Positions 20,015 through 29,186 of a DNA stretch of 64,000 nucleotides are shown here, one piece after another. The translations under genes were made by a program, and so were the position numbers. Source of the DNA: Bradyrhizobium sp. CCBAU 51627. Lineage in GTDB: Bacteria; Pseudomonadota; Alphaproteobacteria; Rhizobiales; Xanthobacteraceae. Under the pieces are notes generated by a model. That model did no database searches. It was not told the DNA's origin and saw nothing but the letters and a program-made list of their open reading frames with translations. Location of the stretch: NCBI RefSeq assembly GCF_028128765.1, contig NZ_LBJG01000019.1, positions 1 to 64,000 of the forward strand, given 5' to 3'. How positions within the stretch are numbered: the stretch's first letter is position 1; each line of letters starts with the position of its first letter.

Positions 20015-20604
20015 GCCTCCGGCTTAACACGCCATTGCGGCGGCGGGCCAGCCTTCTGCGCATGCATTTCAAGCTCACGCGCCTGATCCCAGCCCGGCCT
20101 GCCCGTCGGCGGGACGTAGAGCGGGTCGGCGCCGAAGCGATTGGTCTTTCTCGAGCCGCGGAAGAACAGCAGCTCAATCCCGCCCCAGGTCGCGAGCACG
20201 AACGAGACCAGGGCCAGCATGAAGCCGATATAGTCGTTGCCGATCCGGTCCAGGAACTGGTTGATCAGACCAGGCAGGACGAAGAAGGCCAGTGCCCACC
20301 AGGCGCTCTTGTCGCGGTCATGCAGCCGCTTGATGGACGTCGCGGCAAACACCCAGACGAACAGCGGCGTGCCGATCAGCTTGGCCGGGACCAGCGGAAG
20401 GTCGGCGCGCGACAGCGTGCGATAAGTGTCGGGATCGACGGCCTTGAAGATGTCGTCGACCGAGAAACCGAACGAGCGGGCGCCGAACGCCGCCACGATT
20501 GCCGCCAGGAAGATCATCCAGCAGACGATGATGAGTCCGGAAAGCCAATATTTGGCGCGGTTGATGCGGCCGTCGAAGCGGAAAAGATACCAGGTCCAAT
20601 CCAT
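20011..20604 (-). CDS. DUF805 family membrane protein (copy 1)
   Basis: A 197-residue protein with about four hydrophobic segments. The start [20 protein letters not shown] and the block [17 protein letters not shown] are DUF805 signatures. The C-terminal tail is polar and proline-rich. It overlaps dapE by 4 bp and so is probably co-translated with it. The function of the family is unknown. Confidence 0.88.
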   Translation of the reverse strand: MDWTWYLFRFDGRINRAKYWLSGLIIVCWMIFLAAIVAAFGARSFGFSVDDIFKAVDPDTYRTLSRADLPLVPAKLIGTPLFVWVFAATSIKRLHDRDKSAWWALAFFVLPGLINQFLDRIGNDYIGFMLALVSFVLATWGGIELLFFRGSRKTNRFGADPLYVPPTGRPGWDQARELEMHAQKAGPPPQWRVKPEA

Positions 20605-20764
20605 GCAAAAAGCTCCGGGCGGAAGCGACCGCCCGGATGCTGGTCGCGATGGAGGAACATGCGGTTCGATAGTTCACCTGACCTGTCATCCACCTCGAGG
20701 TGGCGAAGAAGCAGTCTGGTTGCAGGGAGGCCTTGATCCTGCCCCCAGCTTTCCAGCCGAATAT

Positions 20765-21298
20765 TCAGCCCCCCGGGAGGGGTCCAGAACGGCGCACGAG
20801 AAAATCCGGAACGCCTTGCGTCTCCGGGCGCGAAGCGACGGCAGCAACCCGAGCCGTGCGCGTCGGATCCGGCCCGAACCGATTGGGCCCATCGGTCCCT
20901 GCCAGGAAAAACAACTCGATAACGACCCAAGTCTGCAGAAGGGACAGGGCAACCGCAAGCATCACGAGCAGCATCTCCCAGACGGTCGAGATATCGACGC
21001 CGAACGAGAGCCCGAAAAAGAGCCCGTAATACAGGTAGGAGAGGCGATTAACGACGAAGACCGCAACCGCCCACCAGCCGCTCCGGTTGCGATCGTGAAG
21101 CCGTTTGGCCGTCGTGGCCATGTTGATCCAGATCATCGGGATCGCGACGAGCCAGCTTAAAGCCTCCGGTGAGGAAACCAGAAACGAGGACCCGTACAAG
21201 GCCGCGACCCAGAGCGCGAGGAGAGCCAGCTCCACAATGAGGTATCTGGCGCGGTTGAGGCGGCCCTTGAAGCCGAACAATAGCCGGACGAAATCCAT
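20765..21298 (-). CDS. DUF805 family membrane protein (copy 2)
   Basis: A 177-residue paralogue of the neighbouring downstream gene. It starts LLFGFKGRLNRARYLIVELAL and has KRLHDRNRSGWWAVAVF, matching copy 1 at both signature blocks, with about four membrane segments. The two copies differ strongly elsewhere, so the duplication is old. The function is unknown. Confidence 0.86.
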   Translation of the reverse strand: MDFVRLLFGFKGRLNRARYLIVELALLALWVAALYGSSFLVSSPEALSWLVAIPMIWINMATTAKRLHDRNRSGWWAVAVFVVNRLSYLYYGLFFGLSFGVDISTVWEMLLVMLAVALSLLQTWVVIELFFLAGTDGPNRFGPDPTRTARVAAVASRPETQGVPDFLVRRSGPLPGG

Positions 21299-21382
21299 CG
21301 CAACCTCCAGACCGCTCTTGGGCTTGCGGTCTGGAATATTGGTCGCGCCCGGTGGAGTTCGGTTCGATTGGCGCCGCGCCGC

Positions 21383-22228
21383 TTAATCCCGCAGCAGTTC
21401 GTTGATGCTGGTCTTCGAGCGGGTCCGCTCATCCACGCGCTTGACGATCACGGCGCAGGCAGTGCTCGGGCCGACCTGGCCGTTCTTCATCGGCTTGCCC
21501 GGCAGCGCACCGGGCACCACCACCGAATATTCGGGCACTTCGCCCATGAAGACTTCGCCGGTCTCGCGGTCGACGATCTTGGTCGAGGCGCCGAGGAACA
21601 CGCCCATTGCGAGCACCGCGCCCTTGCGCACGATCACGCCCTCGGCGACTTCGGAGCGCGCGCCGATGAAGCAGTCGTCCTCGATGATCACGGGCTCGGC
21701 CTGGAGCGGCTCGAGCACGCCGCCGATGCCGGCGCCGCCGGAGATATGCACGCGCTTGCCGATCTGCGCGCACGAGCCGACGGTGGCCCAGGTGTCGACC
21801 ATGGTGCTCTCATCGACATAAGCGCCGAGGTTGACGAAGGACGGCATCAGCACGACATTCTTGGCGATAAAGGCCGAGCGGCGGACCACCGCACCCGGCA
21901 CGGCGCGAAAACCGGCGTCGCGAAAACGGTTCGGGCCCCATCCTTCGAACTTCGAGGGCACCTTGTCCCACCAGTTGGCCTGGCCCGGGCCGCCGGGAAT
22001 GACGTCCATGTCGTTGAGGCGGAAGGACAGCAGCACGGCCTTCTTCAGCCACTGATTGACCTTCCACTTGCCATCGATGCCGCGCTCGGCAACGCGCGCC
22101 TCGCCCCGGTCCAGAATCTCCAGCGACTGGTTCACGGCCTCGCGCACCTCGCCCTTGGTCGAGGTCGAGATGGTCTCGCGCGCGTCGAAGGCGCTGTTGA
22201 TGGTGGATTCGAGGGCGGACAAGGACAT
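21383..22228 (-). CDS. dapD: 2,3,4,5-tetrahydropyridine-2,6-dicarboxylate N-succinyltransferase
   Basis: A 281-residue left-handed beta-helix acyltransferase with hexapeptide-repeat content from about residue 105 to 215. [27 protein letters not shown] and the acyl-CoA region [14 protein letters not shown] are DapD hallmarks. It commits the succinylase branch of lysine synthesis. ATG at 22228 gives [14 protein letters not shown], the normal N-terminus. Confidence 0.97.
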   Translation of the reverse strand: MSLSALESTINSAFDARETISTSTKGEVREAVNQSLEILDRGEARVAERGIDGKWKVNQWLKKAVLLSFRLNDMDVIPGGPGQANWWDKVPSKFEGWGPNRFRDAGFRAVPGAVVRRSAFIAKNVVLMPSFVNLGAYVDESTMVDTWATVGSCAQIGKRVHISGGAGIGGVLEPLQAEPVIIEDDCFIGARSEVAEGVIVRKGAVLAMGVFLGASTKIVDRETGEVFMGEVPEYSVVVPGALPGKPMKNGQVGPSTACAVIVKRVDERTRSKTSINELLRD

Positions 22229-22316
22229 CGGACTTTCCTCTTGGGACCGGGGAATTTTGATGGATTGGTGCGCTTTTTCGGGATTTGGAGAGGCGGAGTC
22301 AAGGCATACCCGGTCG

Positions 22317-22352
22317 CCGTCCCGGGGCGCGCGTAGCGCGAGCCCGGGACGA
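22317..22352. repeat. Short intergenic palindrome
   Basis: CGTCCCGGGGCGCGCGTAGC is followed by GCGAGCCCGGGACGAC, giving dyad symmetry between the HAD gene and dapD. Confidence 0.6.
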
Positions 22353-22358
22353 CAGCCG

Positions 22359-23051
22359 TTATTTCGGCGACAACCCCGCCAAAAACCCCGCCAGATCATC
22401 CGTGACGTGGTCGACATGGGCCGCATCGCTGCCCTCCAGTTCCCAATCCTCGCGCACCACTTCCTTGGTCCCGTCAGGTACCACCAGCACGGTGGTCATG
22501 CCGAGCTCGTGCGGAACGGTGAGGTTGCGGGCGAGGTCCTCGAACATCGCCGCGCGCGTCGGGTCAACCGAATGATCGGCGAGGAATTTCCGGTAGGTCT
22601 GCGCCGCCGGCTTCGGCTCGAATTCGGCGGCGATGATGTCGAACACGCCGTCGAAATGCGTGGCGAGGCCAAGCCGCGCCAGCACCGCATCGACATGGTC
22701 GACCGAGCCGTTGGTCAGGATCAGCTTGCGTCCGGACAGCCTTGCGATGGCTTCGCCGAGCGCCGGGTTCGGCTCCAGCGGCGAATGGTCGATCTTGTGG
22801 ACGTAAGCGAGATAATCGTCGGCACGAACGCCATGCAGGGTCATCATGCCGCGCATGGTGGTGCCGAAGCGACGATAGTAATCCTTCTGGATCCTGCGCG
22901 CTTCTTCGGGCGAGACGTTCAGCCAGTTGCAGACGAACTCGCCGATTCTGGCGTCGACCTGCTGCCACAGATTGACGTGATGCGGGTACAGCGTGTTGTC
23001 GAGGTCGAACACCCAGGTGTCGATATGGGTGAAGGCGCGGGGAGACTTCAT
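22359..23051 (-). CDS. Pyrimidine 5'-nucleotidase (HAD superfamily)
   Basis: A 230-residue HAD phosphatase. Motif I is [17 protein letters not shown], motif II LILTNGS, motif III the lysine region [10 protein letters not shown] and motif [11 protein letters not shown]. This pattern, with the YP after DxDxT, matches the SDT1/pyrimidine 5'-nucleotidase group. Another HAD substrate is possible. Confidence 0.85.
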   Translation of the reverse strand: MKSPRAFTHIDTWVFDLDNTLYPHHVNLWQQVDARIGEFVCNWLNVSPEEARRIQKDYYRRFGTTMRGMMTLHGVRADDYLAYVHKIDHSPLEPNPALGEAIARLSGRKLILTNGSVDHVDAVLARLGLATHFDGVFDIIAAEFEPKPAAQTYRKFLADHSVDPTRAAMFEDLARNLTVPHELGMTTVLVVPDGTKEVVREDWELEGSDAAHVDHVTDDLAGFLAGLSPK

Positions 23052-23065
23052 CAGAATGCTCTCAA

Positions 23066-24052
23066 TCACGGCAACGCAAAGCGCAGCGTCTTGCCGCCGC
23101 TCGACATGTCGATCGCGCCAAAACCGGTCGCCACGAATCCGCGCGCGCCGCAATCGGTCTGCTCAGCGGTCTCGAACTTGGTGTCGCGCGTGCAGAGTTG
23201 CTTGTCGCCGCCCCAGTTCAGCGGCTTGTCCTTCAGCTTGATGGCGCGGTTGTCGGCATCCACGGCTTCCGCGAAGCTGAAAATCTGCTTCGGGGCGCCG
23301 GTCACATCGGGATGCAGGCATGTTTTGGGATCGATGCGATACCAGCCGCGGCTGGTCACGGACTTGCCGTCGTCGGTCGCGATGGCGGCCATCACCTTGT
23401 GAGGCGTGTCGTTGCACCAGGTGAGACCGCTGGTGGACGGGGTCTGCGCCGCATCGACCATGATCTTGAAGAAGTTCGGCGAGGCGACCACGTCGGAGGA
23501 CAGCCCGCGGCTCTTCAGGAAGGCGGCGAGAGCTCCTTGCGTCTTCGGTCCGTCGACGCCGTCGATGGCGCCGACGTCATAGCCGGCGATCACCAGGAGC
23601 CGCTGGATGCCGGCGAGCCGCGCCTGCTCGTCGTCATATTCGGAATCCTCGGCGAGATAGGCGACGAGATTGCCGTCGTCGGCCTGCGTCGGCGTCACTT
23701 GCGTGAAGGGCGCTTGCGTCTGACCGCTGCGGCACTGTCGCGCAGCCGCGATGACGAAATTGTCCTGCGCCACGCACAACATGTCGCGTCCGTTCTGCGG
23801 AATCGGTGAGGCGCCATAGACGCCGAGCGCGCGGGCGTTGAGCAGGATGCGGTCGGCGGTGAGTGTGCCCTGCACCACCACGCGGCAGGTGGCGGGATCG
23901 ATCCTGAACCAGCCTCGCGTCGCGGTCGCCGCCTTGTCGTCAATGCCGATCGCGGCCTCGACCACGTAGGACATGCGGTTGCAGATCTTGAGGTCGGCGA
24001 ACGCCGGAGCGGAGGAAAAGAGGAACGACACGGCCGCCGCCGGCAGCGTCAT
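23066..24052 (-). CDS. Exported DUF1036 protein with peptidoglycan-binding-like segment
   Basis: About 328 residues. The signal peptide reads MTLPAAAVSFLFSSAPAFA. Two DUF1036-like units are visible: CNRMSYVVEAAIGI..GWFRIDPATC and CNDTPHKVMAAIAT..GWYRIDPKTC. Between them, QRLLVIAGYDVGAIDGVDGPKTQGALAAFLKSRGL resembles a PG_binding_1 repeat. The frame continues upstream to 24211, but that part translates a dispersed repeat. ATG at 24052 (or TTG at 24060) is therefore preferred. A cell-wall role is inferred. Confidence 0.8.
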   Translation of the reverse strand: MTLPAAAVSFLFSSAPAFADLKICNRMSYVVEAAIGIDDKAATATRGWFRIDPATCRVVVQGTLTADRILLNARALGVYGASPIPQNGRDMLCVAQDNFVIAAARQCRSGQTQAPFTQVTPTQADDGNLVAYLAEDSEYDDEQARLAGIQRLLVIAGYDVGAIDGVDGPKTQGALAAFLKSRGLSSDVVASPNFFKIMVDAAQTPSTSGLTWCNDTPHKVMAAIATDDGKSVTSRGWYRIDPKTCLHPDVTGAPKQIFSFAEAVDADNRAIKLKDKPLNWGGDKQLCTRDTKFETAEQTDCGARGFVATGFGAIDMSSGGKTLRFALP

Positions 24053-24101
24053 CAGCAAGCGCGTCAGGATCGAGCGGCGGGAGCGCTGCTCTCTCCGCCC
24101 C

Positions 24102-24182
24102 TCATGCCCGGGCTGGACCCGGGCATTCACGTCCGTGCCGCGCGAAAGATCGTGGATGGCCGGGACCAGCCCGGCCATGACG
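24102..24182. repeat. Intergenic palindromic repeat pair
   Basis: TGCCCGGGCTGGACCCGGGCA and GGCCGGGACCAGCCCGGCC are two hairpins, in the same repeat class as 571-650. The pair is open in the minus frame of the DUF1036 gene, encoding MAGLVPAIHDL. Confidence 0.75.
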
Positions 24183-24207
24183 TTCCTTTGTCGAGGCGAC
24201 CAGCCCA

Positions 24208-25095
24208 TCACTTGTGGATCAGCGTTCCCGTGCCCTGGTTGGTGAAGAGCTCGAGCAGCACGGCGTGCGGCATCTTGCCGTCGATGATGACGACGCCCTC
24301 GACGCCCTGCTCGAGTGCGTAGATGCAGGTCTCGACCTTCGGGATCATGCCGCCGGAGATGGTGCCGTCGGCAATCAGCTTGCGTGCGTCCTTCACCGAG
24401 AGCTGCGGGATCAGCTTCTTCGACTTGTCGAGCACACCGGGGACGTCGGTGAGCAGCAACAGGCGCTTGGCCTTCAGCGCGCCGGCAACGGCACCCGCAA
24501 AGGTGTCGGCGTTGATGTTCAGCGTCTGGCCCTCCTTGGAGGTCGCCAGCGGCGCCAGCACCGGGATCAGCTCGTAGCCGATCAGCTGGTTGAGCAGCGT
24601 GAGGTCGACCTTCTCTGGGTCGCCGACGAAGCCGAGATCGACCGCTTTCTCGATATGCGAGTCCGGATCGATGATGGTGCGCGTCGTCTTCGACGCCTTC
24701 ACCATGTTGCCGTCCTTGCCCGAGAGACCAACGGCCTTGCCGCCGGCTTCGTTGATGTAGCCGACGATCTGCTTGTTGACGGAGCCGGCGAGCACCATCT
24801 CGACGATCTCGATGGTCGCAGCGTCGGTGATGCGCAGGCCGGCTGCGAATTCCGAGGCGATGCCGAGACGCTTGAGCATGGTCGCGATCTGCGGCCCGCC
24901 ACCATGCACCACGACAGGATTGATCGCGGTCTGCTCGAGCAGCACGATGTCACGGGCAAAATTCTTCGCGGTCTCCTCGTCGCCCATGGCATGGCCGCCA
25001 TACTTGATGACGATGGTTTCTTCGTCGTACTGCTGCATGTGCGGCAGCGCTTCGGACAGGATGCGGGCCTGGTCGAGCGGGGAGATTTCGGTCAT
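24208..25095 (-). CDS. argB: Acetylglutamate kinase
   Basis: A 295-residue amino acid kinase. [10 protein letters not shown] and [10 protein letters not shown] bind the phosphates, RTTRTII and the C-terminal [14 protein letters not shown] complete the signature. It phosphorylates N-acetylglutamate in arginine synthesis. It lies downstream of DUF423 with a repeat-filled gap of about 170 bp, so probably has its own promoter. Confidence 0.97.
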   Translation of the reverse strand: MTEISPLDQARILSEALPHMQQYDEETIVIKYGGHAMGDEETAKNFARDIVLLEQTAINPVVVHGGGPQIATMLKRLGIASEFAAGLRITDAATIEIVEMVLAGSVNKQIVGYINEAGGKAVGLSGKDGNMVKASKTTRTIIDPDSHIEKAVDLGFVGDPEKVDLTLLNQLIGYELIPVLAPLATSKEGQTLNINADTFAGAVAGALKAKRLLLLTDVPGVLDKSKKLIPQLSVKDARKLIADGTISGGMIPKVETCIYALEQGVEGVVIIDGKMPHAVLLELFTNQGTGTLIHK

Positions 25096-25186
25096 GTCAC
25101 GATCTCGCTGGCGGGACTAACGCGGGTTCGCGTTCTATCCGATTGGCGGGCGAGGCGCAAAGTGTGGCTGGCATGCGGGACTTGTA

Positions 25187-25264
25187 GCCCGGATGGAGCG
25201 CAGCGCAATCCGGGGCCGGTGTCCGCGGTAAGAATCCCGGATTGCGCTGCGCTCCATCCGGGCC
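25187..25264. repeat. Intergenic palindromic repeat
   Basis: GCCCGGATGGAGCGCAGCGC and its near complement GCGCTGCGCTCCATCCGGGC lie about 40 bp apart. They could form a long, stable hairpin between argB and DUF423. Confidence 0.8.
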
Positions 25265-25269
25265 ACGGA

Positions 25270-25629
25270 TCAGCGCGCAGCCACCACAGCCGCCAGCGTC
25301 ACGACCAGCCAGCTGAGAATCATGATCGTCCCACCCGTCGGCGCCGCGAACGGAAACAGCGAATGCCCCGCATATTGCCGCAAGGTGAGGTCACCAGCGA
25401 ACAGCGCCGCGCCGATCACGAAGCCGAACGCGGCGACCAGGCCAATTCCGCCGTGCAGAAGGCCGCGCGCGAGCAGGGCCACACAGGCCAATATGGCAGT
25501 TGCATGAAACAGCAGCATGGCGCTTGCGGGGCCAAGCCGGCTGGCGTCGGTGCCGTGGGCGGAGGCGGCGGCCAGCGCGACGCCGGCGGCGCCCATCAAG
25601 CCGGCGAGCGCGATCAGCAGGCGCGCCAT
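25270..25629 (-). CDS. DUF423 family membrane protein
   Basis: A 119-residue protein with about four hydrophobic segments. MGAAGVALAAASAHG, LFHATAILACVAL and SLFPFAAPTGGTIMILSWLVV match the DUF423 (YwdK/YgdD-like) family. The ATG shares a base with the engB stop (TGATG), so it is probably translated with engB. Function unknown. Confidence 0.88.
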   Translation of the reverse strand: MARLLIALAGLMGAAGVALAAASAHGTDASRLGPASAMLLFHATAILACVALLARGLLHGGIGLVAAFGFVIGAALFAGDLTLRQYAGHSLFPFAAPTGGTIMILSWLVVTLAAVVAAR

Positions 25630-26282
25630 CACGAGCTCCGCTCTTCCAGCAGCTTGGCCATGGCGGCGCGGAGCTCGGCCATGCCGGTCGATGAGCGCGA
25701 GGAGGTCGCGATCACGTTCGGGAACGCGGCCGGATGCTTGGCGAGCGCAGCCTCGGTCTCGGCGATGCGCGACTGCAGCTCGGAGGCCTTCACCTGGTCG
25801 GCCTTGGTCAGCACGATCTGGTAGCTGACAGCGGAGCGGTCGAGCGTCTTCAGCACGTCGAGGTCGACATCCTTGAGGCCGTGGCGCGCATCGATCAGCA
25901 CGTAGACGCGCGCGAGCGAGGCGCGGCCGAGCAGGAATGTGTGGATCAGCTCGGTCCACGACGCGACCTGGCTCTTGGGGGCCTTGGCATAGCCATAGCC
26001 CGGCATGTCGACGAGGCGGAGGTCGGTCTTGCCGGGGACCTCGAAGAAGATCAACTCCTGGGTGCGTCCGGGCGTATGGGAGGTGCGCGCCAGCGCGTTG
26101 CGGCCGGTCAGCGCGTTGATCAGGCTCGACTTGCCGACATTGGAGCGGCCGGCAAAGGCGATCTCCGGTCCTGCCATCGGCGGCAGGGTCTGGATCGAAG
26201 GCGAGGCCCAGATGAACTGCCAGTCGCGCGCGAACAGCTTGCGCCCGGCTTCGATCAGCTTCGCATCTTTGTCGTCGGTCAT
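25629..26282 (-). CDS. engB: Ribosome biogenesis GTP-binding protein EngB/YsxC
   Basis: A 217-residue GTPase. G1 is GRSNVGKSSLINALTG, G3 DMPGYGYAKAP, G4 LTKADQV and G5 ATSSRSSTG. EngB is needed for late 50S subunit assembly. ATG at 26282 is preferred to 26309, because the latter lies in repeat DNA. It is followed directly by DUF423. Confidence 0.95.
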   Translation of the reverse strand: MTDDKDAKLIEAGRKLFARDWQFIWASPSIQTLPPMAGPEIAFAGRSNVGKSSLINALTGRNALARTSHTPGRTQELIFFEVPGKTDLRLVDMPGYGYAKAPKSQVASWTELIHTFLLGRASLARVYVLIDARHGLKDVDLDVLKTLDRSAVSYQIVLTKADQVKASELQSRIAETEAALAKHPAAFPNVIATSSRSSTGMAELRAAMAKLLEERSS

Positions 26283-26304
26283 GCGAAGCTCGCTGTTTCC
26301 TCGC

Positions 26305-26390
26305 GTCATTGCGAGCGAAGCGAAGCAATCCAGGAATGTATCCGCGGAGGGGTTCTGGATTGCTTCGTCGCTTCGCTCCTCGCAATGACG
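26305..26390. repeat. Dispersed palindromic repeat (GTCATTGCGAGC type)
   Basis: It opens with GTCATTGCGAGCGAAGC and closes with GCTTCGCTCCTCGCAATGAC, a long inverted repeat between yidC and engB. The same family is seen at 13135-13253. Confidence 0.85.
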
Positions 26391-26394
26391 ACGC

Positions 26395-28248
26395 CTACGT
26401 CGCCTTCCTCGCGAACGTCGCCTTGAGATTGTCGAACAACTCCACCTTCACGCCATTGCGGCGCATGATGAAGCTCTGCTGGATCACCGAGAGCGTGTTG
26501 TTCCAGGCCCAGTAGATCACGAGGCCGGCCGGGAAGCCCGCGAGCATGAAGGTGAAGATCAGCGGCATCCAGTTGAAGATGATCTGCTGCGTCGGATCCG
26601 GCGGTGTCGGGTTCAGCTTCATCTGGAACCACATCGTGATGCCCATGATGATCGGCCAGATGCCGAGCGCAAGATAGTGGCCAAACACCGGAATGGTCGT
26701 CGGGTCGAACGGGATCAGGCCGAACAGCGTGAACAGGTTGGTCGGATCCGGCGCGGAGAGGTCCTTGATCCACCCGAAGAACGGGGCATGCCGCATTTCG
26801 ATGGTGACGAACAGCACCTTGTAGAGCGAGAAGAACACCGGGATCTGGATCACCACGGGCAGACAGCCGGCGACCGGGTTGATCTTCTCCTTGCGGTAGA
26901 TCTCCATCATCTCCTGCTGCTGCTTCACCTTGTCGTCGGGATAGCGTTCCTTGAGCGCCTGAAGCTGCGGCTGGATCGACTTCATCTTCGCCATCGAGGC
27001 GTAGGACTTGTTCGCCAGCGGGAAGAACAGCAGCTTCACGATCACGGTGACGAGCAGGATCGAGATGCCGAAATTGCCGAAGAAGCGGTAGAAGAAGTCG
27101 AGGCCGAGGAACATCGGCTTGGTGATGAAGTAGAACCAGCCCCAGTCGATCAACAGGTCGAAATGGTTGAGGCCGAGCTCCTTGTTGTAGCCGCCGAGGC
27201 CGGCGAACGGGAATACGCCGACCACGCCGGCTTCCTTGGCGCCGGCGAACAGGCGCGCATTCGCGGTCGCGGTGCCACCGATCGCGACGGTGACGGGATC
27301 GAGCAGATAGTCGGTCTGGTAGGTGTGGACGTTTCCGGCGAGGTTCGAGGAGAACTTCGCCTGAAGATGCGCACTGGTGTCGGGCAGCAGCGCCGAAGCC
27401 CAGTACTTGTCGGTCATGCCGAGCCATCCATTGGTGGCCTTGAAGTCGACCTGCTTGGCTTCGTCGATCTTCTTGTAGGCATATTCCTGCAGGCCGTGCT
27501 CGCCGAGATAGCCGATCAGGCCTTCATGCAGGATGTAATAGCCCGAAACGTGCGGCGTGCCGTGGCGCGAGATCAGCGCGAACGGATAGAGCGTGACGGG
27601 CGCGTTACCGACATTGCTCACCTCGTCCTTGACGCTGAAGAGGTAATGGTCGTCGACCGAGATGGTGCGGCGGAAGGTGAGGCCCTCGCCATTGTCCCAT
27701 TTCAGCTTCACCGGCGTTGATGGCGTCAGGCTGCCGCTGCCGTCCTGCTGCCAGAGGGTCTGGGCGTCAGGCAGCTTGGCCGTCACGCCCGTTGCCGGCA
27801 CCCAGCCGAACTCGGCGTAATAGGGTTCGGCCGTGCCCGACGGCGAATAAAGAATGATCGGGGGCGACTTCGGGTCGACCGTTTCGCGGAATTGCACCAG
27901 CGCGATGTCGTCGATGCGGCCGCCCTTCAGCGAGATGCTGCCGGCAATCCGCGGCGTGTCGATCTTCACGCGCGGGGTCGCCGCAATCGCGGTGTCGCGG
28001 GCGACCACCGGCTGGGCCTGCTGGTTCGCGCCGGGAGCCGCCGATGGCTGGGTCGCGCTGCCGGCCTGCGGCGTGGTGCCCGGCGTCGCAGAGGCCGTCG
28101 GCTGCGGATTGGCCTTCTGGAGCTCGGCCTGCGCCTGCTGCTGGGCGCGCTGCTTCTCCATCGCCGGCACGTTGTAGAAATATTGCCAGGCGATCAGGAC
28201 GAGGCCCGACAGAATGACGGCGAGGATGGTATTGCGATTGTCGGTCAT
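26395..28248 (-). CDS. yidC: Membrane protein insertase YidC
   Basis: A 617-residue Oxa1/YidC family protein. The N-terminal membrane segment (TILAVILSGLVLIAWQYF) is followed by a Gln/Ala/Pro-rich linker, the periplasmic domain (about residues 80-360) and the five-helix insertase core (FFYRFFGNFGISILLVTVIVKLLFFPLANKSYASMAKMKSIQPQLQALKERY). ATG at 28248 gives MTDNRNTI, the conserved N-terminus. It lies in the rpmH-rnpA-yidC-engB order. Confidence 0.97.
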   Translation of the reverse strand: MTDNRNTILAVILSGLVLIAWQYFYNVPAMEKQRAQQQAQAELQKANPQPTASATPGTTPQAGSATQPSAAPGANQQAQPVVARDTAIAATPRVKIDTPRIAGSISLKGGRIDDIALVQFRETVDPKSPPIILYSPSGTAEPYYAEFGWVPATGVTAKLPDAQTLWQQDGSGSLTPSTPVKLKWDNGEGLTFRRTISVDDHYLFSVKDEVSNVGNAPVTLYPFALISRHGTPHVSGYYILHEGLIGYLGEHGLQEYAYKKIDEAKQVDFKATNGWLGMTDKYWASALLPDTSAHLQAKFSSNLAGNVHTYQTDYLLDPVTVAIGGTATANARLFAGAKEAGVVGVFPFAGLGGYNKELGLNHFDLLIDWGWFYFITKPMFLGLDFFYRFFGNFGISILLVTVIVKLLFFPLANKSYASMAKMKSIQPQLQALKERYPDDKVKQQQEMMEIYRKEKINPVAGCLPVVIQIPVFFSLYKVLFVTIEMRHAPFFGWIKDLSAPDPTNLFTLFGLIPFDPTTIPVFGHYLALGIWPIIMGITMWFQMKLNPTPPDPTQQIIFNWMPLIFTFMLAGFPAGLVIYWAWNNTLSVIQQSFIMRRNGVKVELFDNLKATFARKAT

Positions 28249-28264
28249 CACTATTGTCTCGTCA

Positions 28265-28666
28265 TCAATCCGGTTTGCGGCTGGTCGCAGGAGCGGGGCC
28301 GGGCCTCGAGCCGTCGGTTCTTGGGCCGCGTCCCTTGTGCGTATGCCGCGCAGGCTTCGTGAACGCTATGCGCAGATCGTCGAGCATGGCGGCGAAGTCG
28401 CGCGAGAGCGCGTCCCTGCGGCCGACCAGCACGTAATCATGATGGGGTTGCATCGACACCGGATCGAGCCGCTTCACCAATTCGCGAAGCCGGCGCCGGA
28501 TGCGATTGCGCTCGGGGGCGTTGCCGTTCTTTTTGGTAACGGTGAAGCCGATCCTGACAGGGCCGCTGTCATCGCGGCGGCGGCTTTGCAGGACGAACGC
28601 GGGACTATTCGCCCGCGCGCCATTGGCAACGGCGAGGAAATCCGCTCGCTGCCTCAGCCGATCCAT
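28265..28666 (-). CDS. rnpA: Ribonuclease P protein component
   Basis: A 133-residue basic protein. RLRQRADFLAVANGAR starts it and the RNR signature region reads NAPERNRIRRRLRELVKRL. It assists RNase P RNA in 5' tRNA maturation. It lies between rpmH and yidC. Confidence 0.95.
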   Translation of the reverse strand: MDRLRQRADFLAVANGARANSPAFVLQSRRRDDSGPVRIGFTVTKKNGNAPERNRIRRRLRELVKRLDPVSMQPHHDYVLVGRRDALSRDFAAMLDDLRIAFTKPARHTHKGRGPRTDGSRPGPAPATSRKPD

Positions 28667-28694
28667 GATGAAATCCCGGAAAAGGGGGTCCGGC

Positions 28695-28829
28695 TCAGGC
28701 GCTCAGACGCTTGCGGCCGCGGGCGCGGCGGGCGGCGAGGACCTTGCGGCCGCCGGCAGTGGCGAGACGGGCACGGAAACCGTGACGGCGCTTGCGCACC
28801 AGTTTGCTGGGTTGATAAGTCCGCTTCAC
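28695..28829 (-). CDS. rpmH: 50S ribosomal protein L34
   Basis: A 44-residue protein: [17 protein letters not shown] and a basic C-terminus ending GRKRLSA, the standard L34 sequence. The start codon is GTG at 28829; no ATG lies at the expected position. Confidence 0.97.
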   Translation of the reverse strand: MKRTYQPSKLVRKRRHGFRARLATAGGRKVLAARRARGRKRLSA

Positions 28830-29186
28830 GGGTTTTTCTCCGCTGACCGGGCAATTTGCCTGTAGAATTGAAGGTAAAGTCCGGAAGATGCGACCCAAAA
28901 CGGGCCGTTTCCGGCCGCAGAAGAGCCGCTCCCGGTATCGCACCGGGTCATCGCGGACAATTTGCGCGGCTTATAAGGGAGCGTCTTGTTTTCGTCAACG
29001 CCGCAGGTCCGCGCAGTTCCGGTGAATATCGCTGTTTCCTTGGGGTTTTTAACCGTTGAGGTGGCGGATGGCGGGATGAGCGCCTACATCCCACCTTGGT
29101 AGATTAGCGATCTGTAATTTGACCACCGTCAGGGACGGGTCGCATCCTCTACCAGCCAAGCTCTAAGGCCAGCAGGGGCGAATCTC
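28830..29186. other. Divergent intergenic region between rpmH and the histidine kinase gene
   Basis: About 357 bp between divergently transcribed genes. It must hold the promoter of the rpmH operon on the minus strand and of the kinase gene on the plus strand. Several short GC-rich dyads occur (for example GGGCCGTTTCCGGCC near 28902). I see no open frame with coding character and could not place promoter boxes with confidence. Confidence 0.5.
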
